This document shows, piece after piece, positions 6,526 to 8,108 of a stretch of 8,108 nucleotides of DNA (the stretch's first letter is position 1; every line of letters begins with the position of its first letter). The DNA lies in NCBI GenBank assembly GCA_903821255.1, contig CAIJKT010000623.1, positions 1-8,108 of the forward strand, read 5' to 3'. The notes under the pieces were generated by a model that saw only the letters and a list, made by a program, of their open reading frames with translations, had not been told where the DNA came from and searched no databases. The translations under genes and the position numbers were made by a program. This stretch comes from an uncultured Lentisphaeria bacterium. Its GTDB lineage: Bacteria; Verrucomicrobiota; Lentisphaeria; Victivallales; Victivallaceae.

Positions 6526-7486
6526 CGTTTTTTTCCTGTTTAACTGTTCCCGCCCTGACGATTGCCAGGGACAACGCCGCCTCCAGACTGCCGGTGTCCG
6601 CAATCCCCCGCCAGGCGATTTCAAAAGCGGTGCCGTGGTCAACGCTGGTGCGGATTACCGGCAACCCCGGCGTTGAATTCACGCCCCGGTCAAAAGCCAG
6701 CATTTTGAACGGGATATGCCCCTGATCGTGATACATCGAAAGTATCCCGTCGAAGCGCGTCCTGATACTTTCAATGAACAAGGTGTCCGGCGGAAACGGC
6801 CCTTCAATATTAATGCCGCGCCCGCGCAGCGACTGGAGCGCCGGTTTGACCACTTCCTCGTCTTCGCTGCCCATGTAGCCGTTTTCGCCGGCATGAGGAT
6901 TGATTGCCGCGGCCGCCAGCAGCGGACTGGCGATGCCCTCGGCTTTGATGACATTGTTCAGCAGTTCCGCCACTTCAATGATCCGTTCCGCCGTGACGGC
7001 GGCGGCGGCCTCTTTCAACGGAATGTGGGTGGTGACGAATGCCACCCGCAGACTGCCGGCGGACTGCATCATGGCGTAATTCCGGCAATTGCAGAGTTCC
7101 GCTATCAACTCGGTATGCCCGGTGAATTTAATCCCGGCCAGATTGACGGATGCTTTATTCATCGGACAGGTGACGATCGCGTCAACTTTCCCCGCCAGCG
7201 CATCCCGGGTGGCGGCAATGACCGCATCCATCGCGGCCAGCCCGCAGGACGGATCTGCTTTGCCGGCAGTAACTTCCGCAAATTTCATGTCGCCGGTCTG
7301 ATGAATGAGTGGATACCGGCAGCCGTTGAATCTTTCCGCCGCCGCATTGATGATGTCCGGGCAGCCGTAAATAATGATTTCAGCATTGCTCCTGAACTTG
7401 GACAATACTGCTGTTCGTACTGCGATTTCCGGTCCGATTCCGGCCGGATCGCCCATAGTCAACGCTATGCGTGGAATCCCGCTCAT
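6515..7486 (-). CDS. pdxA: 4-hydroxythreonine-4-phosphate dehydrogenase
   Basis: The product has 323 residues, the usual length for PdxA. It oxidises 4-phosphohydroxy-L-threonine with NAD to an unstable oxo acid that decarboxylates to 3-amino-1-hydroxyacetone phosphate; PdxJ then joins this to deoxyxylulose phosphate to make pyridoxine phosphate. Signatures seen: IALTMGDPAGIGPE (7-20), TCPMNKASVN (106-115), TGHTE (122-126) for substrate phosphate, and three metal-ligand histidines in VTTHIPL (H154), NPHAGENG (H198) and MYHDQGHIPFK (H253), then the C-terminal GLPVIRTSVDHGTAFEIA. All key residues look present, so the enzyme should be active as a cytosolic dimer. The start lies 12 bp after the thyX stop. 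The only ribosome-site candidate is GGGGG close to the ATG, inside a small hairpin, so coupling to thyX translation is plausible. PdxA2-type relatives act on other phosphorylated acids, but no partner kinase of that pathway is nearby. Confidence 0.96.
   Translation of the reverse strand: MSGIPRIALTMGDPAGIGPEIAVRTAVLSKFRSNAEIIIYGCPDIINAAAERFNGCRYPLIHQTGDMKFAEVTAGKADPSCGLAAMDAVIAATRDALAGKVDAIVTCPMNKASVNLAGIKFTGHTELIAELCNCRNYAMMQSAGSLRVAFVTTHIPLKEAAAAVTAERIIEVAELLNNVIKAEGIASPLLAAAAINPHAGENGYMGSEDEEVVKPALQSLRGRGINIEGPFPPDTLFIESIRTRFDGILSMYHDQGHIPFKMLAFDRGVNSTPGLPVIRTSVDHGTAFEIAWRGIADTGSLEAALSLAIVRAGTVKQEKNDEQ
6534..6537 (-). promoter_or_regulatory. Shine-Dalgarno site inside pdxA that sets the start of the membrane protein
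   Basis: On the minus strand AGGA precedes the ATG at 6525 by 8 nt, within a stretch AGGAAAAAAACGATG. It lies in the last codons of pdxA (Gln-Glu-Lys-Asn-Asp-Glu-Gln-stop). Ribosomes finishing pdxA at 6515 would end next to this start, which favours reinitiation. Confidence 0.7.
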
Positions 7487-7499
7487 AAGCCCCCGGCTT
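7487..7499 (-). promoter_or_regulatory. small hairpin between thyX stop and pdxA start
   Basis: AAGCC and GGCTT arms of 5 bp enclose a 3-nt loop. On the minus-strand transcript this reads AAGCCGGGGGCTT directly before the pdxA ATG and contains the only G-rich stretch that could bind the ribosome. The thyX stop codon (7499-7501) touches the hairpin, so a ribosome ending thyX would open it. The inverted repeat is seen directly; its regulatory role is inference, and a 5-bp stem can arise by chance. Confidence 0.35.
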
Positions 7500-8108
7500 T
7501 ACCAGATTTGGCCTTTGGATTCGAAATATTTAGCTACATTGGGAATGATCGGCTTGATCAGTTTCTTGATCGCCGCCGCGTATTCGCGGATCTCCCACTG
7601 CGCATGTTCGCTGTCGCGCAGATCGAGAAAATGCAGCAGATTGTTCAGGTCCACCGTGCCCCAGAATGTGACCATCATGTTCTGCGGCAGCACACCGCGC
7701 GCCTGCTCCCGGCAGACTCCGGCCGCCAGCAGTTCTTCATACAGCGCCAGCGACTGCACATTGTGGTCGGATATTTTCTGCTTCAGTTCCGGACGGTCCA
7801 GTGAAGAGTTGACTACCGAGGCCTGACGGTTGCTTTCAGATTGCGCACGGATGCTCGGAGGCGTGTAAAACTCCAGGTCCACCTCGGTATAGCGCCGCGA
7901 TATCTCATTGAAACTCCAGGTCCGGTGACGGTGCCACTGCCCGCGCACAAACAGCGGACAGTGAACGCTGAACGTGAACACCACATGTTCCAGCGGACTG
8001 GTATGCTTGTTTTCTATCAGATATTCAAGCAGGGTGATGTCCCGGTAATCCATCTTCTCTTTCAATCTGCCGAATGATACCCGTGCGGCGTTGACGATGG
8101 TTGTTTCA
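7499..8108 (-). CDS. thyX: flavin-dependent thymidylate synthase (5' end outside window)
   Basis: ThyX methylates dUMP to dTMP with methylenetetrahydrofolate and reduced FAD, releasing tetrahydrofolate, and replaces ThyA. The frame stays open to the right edge, so the TTG at 8065 is not the start: the upstream codons read IVNAARVSFG, a conserved ThyX N-terminal phrase. The 202 visible residues contain HTSPLEH, then RHRTWSFNEISRRY, which is the diagnostic RHRx7S motif, here with the full NExSxRY extension. Later come ARGVLPQNMMVTFWGTVDLNN and LDLRDSEHAQWEIREYA, the usual C-terminal part that binds dUMP and FAD. About 20-40 N-terminal residues are probably missing, since family members usually have 210-250. 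It is the first visible gene of the minus-strand operon; the promoter lies outside the window. Confidence 0.96.
   Translation of the reverse strand, partial: ETTIVNAARVSFGRLKEKMDYRDITLLEYLIENKHTSPLEHVVFTFSVHCPLFVRGQWHRHRTWSFNEISRRYTEVDLEFYTPPSIRAQSESNRQASVVNSSLDRPELKQKISDHNVQSLALYEELLAAGVCREQARGVLPQNMMVTFWGTVDLNNLLHFLDLRDSEHAQWEIREYAAAIKKLIKPIIPNVAKYFESKGQIW

Noticed and set aside
6527..6533. Slippery heptamer A AAA AAC in the reading frame of pdxA, near its end
   Set aside because: A -1 shift there reads CGA then TGA and stops at once; it does not enter the frame of the next gene, and pdxA is complete without it.
6526..6642. N-terminal extension of 39 residues for the membrane protein
   Set aside because: It lies within conserved pdxA coding sequence, has a composition unlike a membrane protein start, and the ATG at 6525 has its own AGGA site.
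6716..7804. Long plus-strand open frame (362 codons) opposite pdxA and thyX
   Set aside because: It crosses two clearly coding minus-strand genes, and its protein is rich in Arg, Gly and His without any family phrase; it is a codon-bias shadow.

Overview
The window looks like a chromosomal segment of a Gram-negative bacterium of moderate GC content. The exported SurA-type chaperone points to an outer membrane. A large multi-membrane glycosyltransferase-like protein with a TPR tail, and a membrane-embedded spermidine-synthase-like protein, are common in the Planctomycetota-Verrucomicrobiota-Lentisphaerota group and in deltaproteobacterial lineages. I lean towards a Lentisphaerota/Verrucomicrobiota-type organism from the style of the proteins only; there is no rRNA or other marker here, so this is tentative. 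I saw no mobile element, tRNA, rRNA or CRISPR array.

Left part, plus strand (1-3087). The window opens inside a gene whose visible 3' part encodes the end of a membrane glycosyltransferase of the GT39/ArnT (GT-C) type. An AT-rich spacer of about 390 bp follows. It holds a short TGA trinucleotide repeat, a good sigma70-like promoter with an extended -10, and a leader of about 175 nt. Next comes a 654-residue TMTC-like protein with about ten membrane segments and a TPR C-terminus. Both proteins probably act in envelope glycan or protein glycosylation at the inner membrane.

Middle (3088-3367). This is a convergent intergenic region with no convincing gene and no convincing terminator.

Right part, minus strand (3368-8108). 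Four genes lie in one direction with tight spacing and look like one operon. In order of transcription they are thyX (5' end off the window), pdxA (12 bp later), a 695-residue membrane protein with a spermidine-synthase fold (overlapping pdxA by 11 nt), and a secreted SurA-like chaperone (62 bp later). thyX makes dTMP and pdxA serves pyridoxal phosphate synthesis. The other two are envelope proteins, and both seem to have lost the catalytic residues of their families.

The points most worth a second look are the degenerate methyltransferase/aminopropyltransferase core in the membrane protein, the loss of the parvulin histidines in the SurA-like protein, the pdxA/surA neighbourhood in an order opposite to the enterobacterial surA-pdxA, and a small open frame in the TPR gene leader that ends in an ATGA overlap. 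No defence system or clearly new molecular system is visible; most of the window is ordinary housekeeping and envelope genes.
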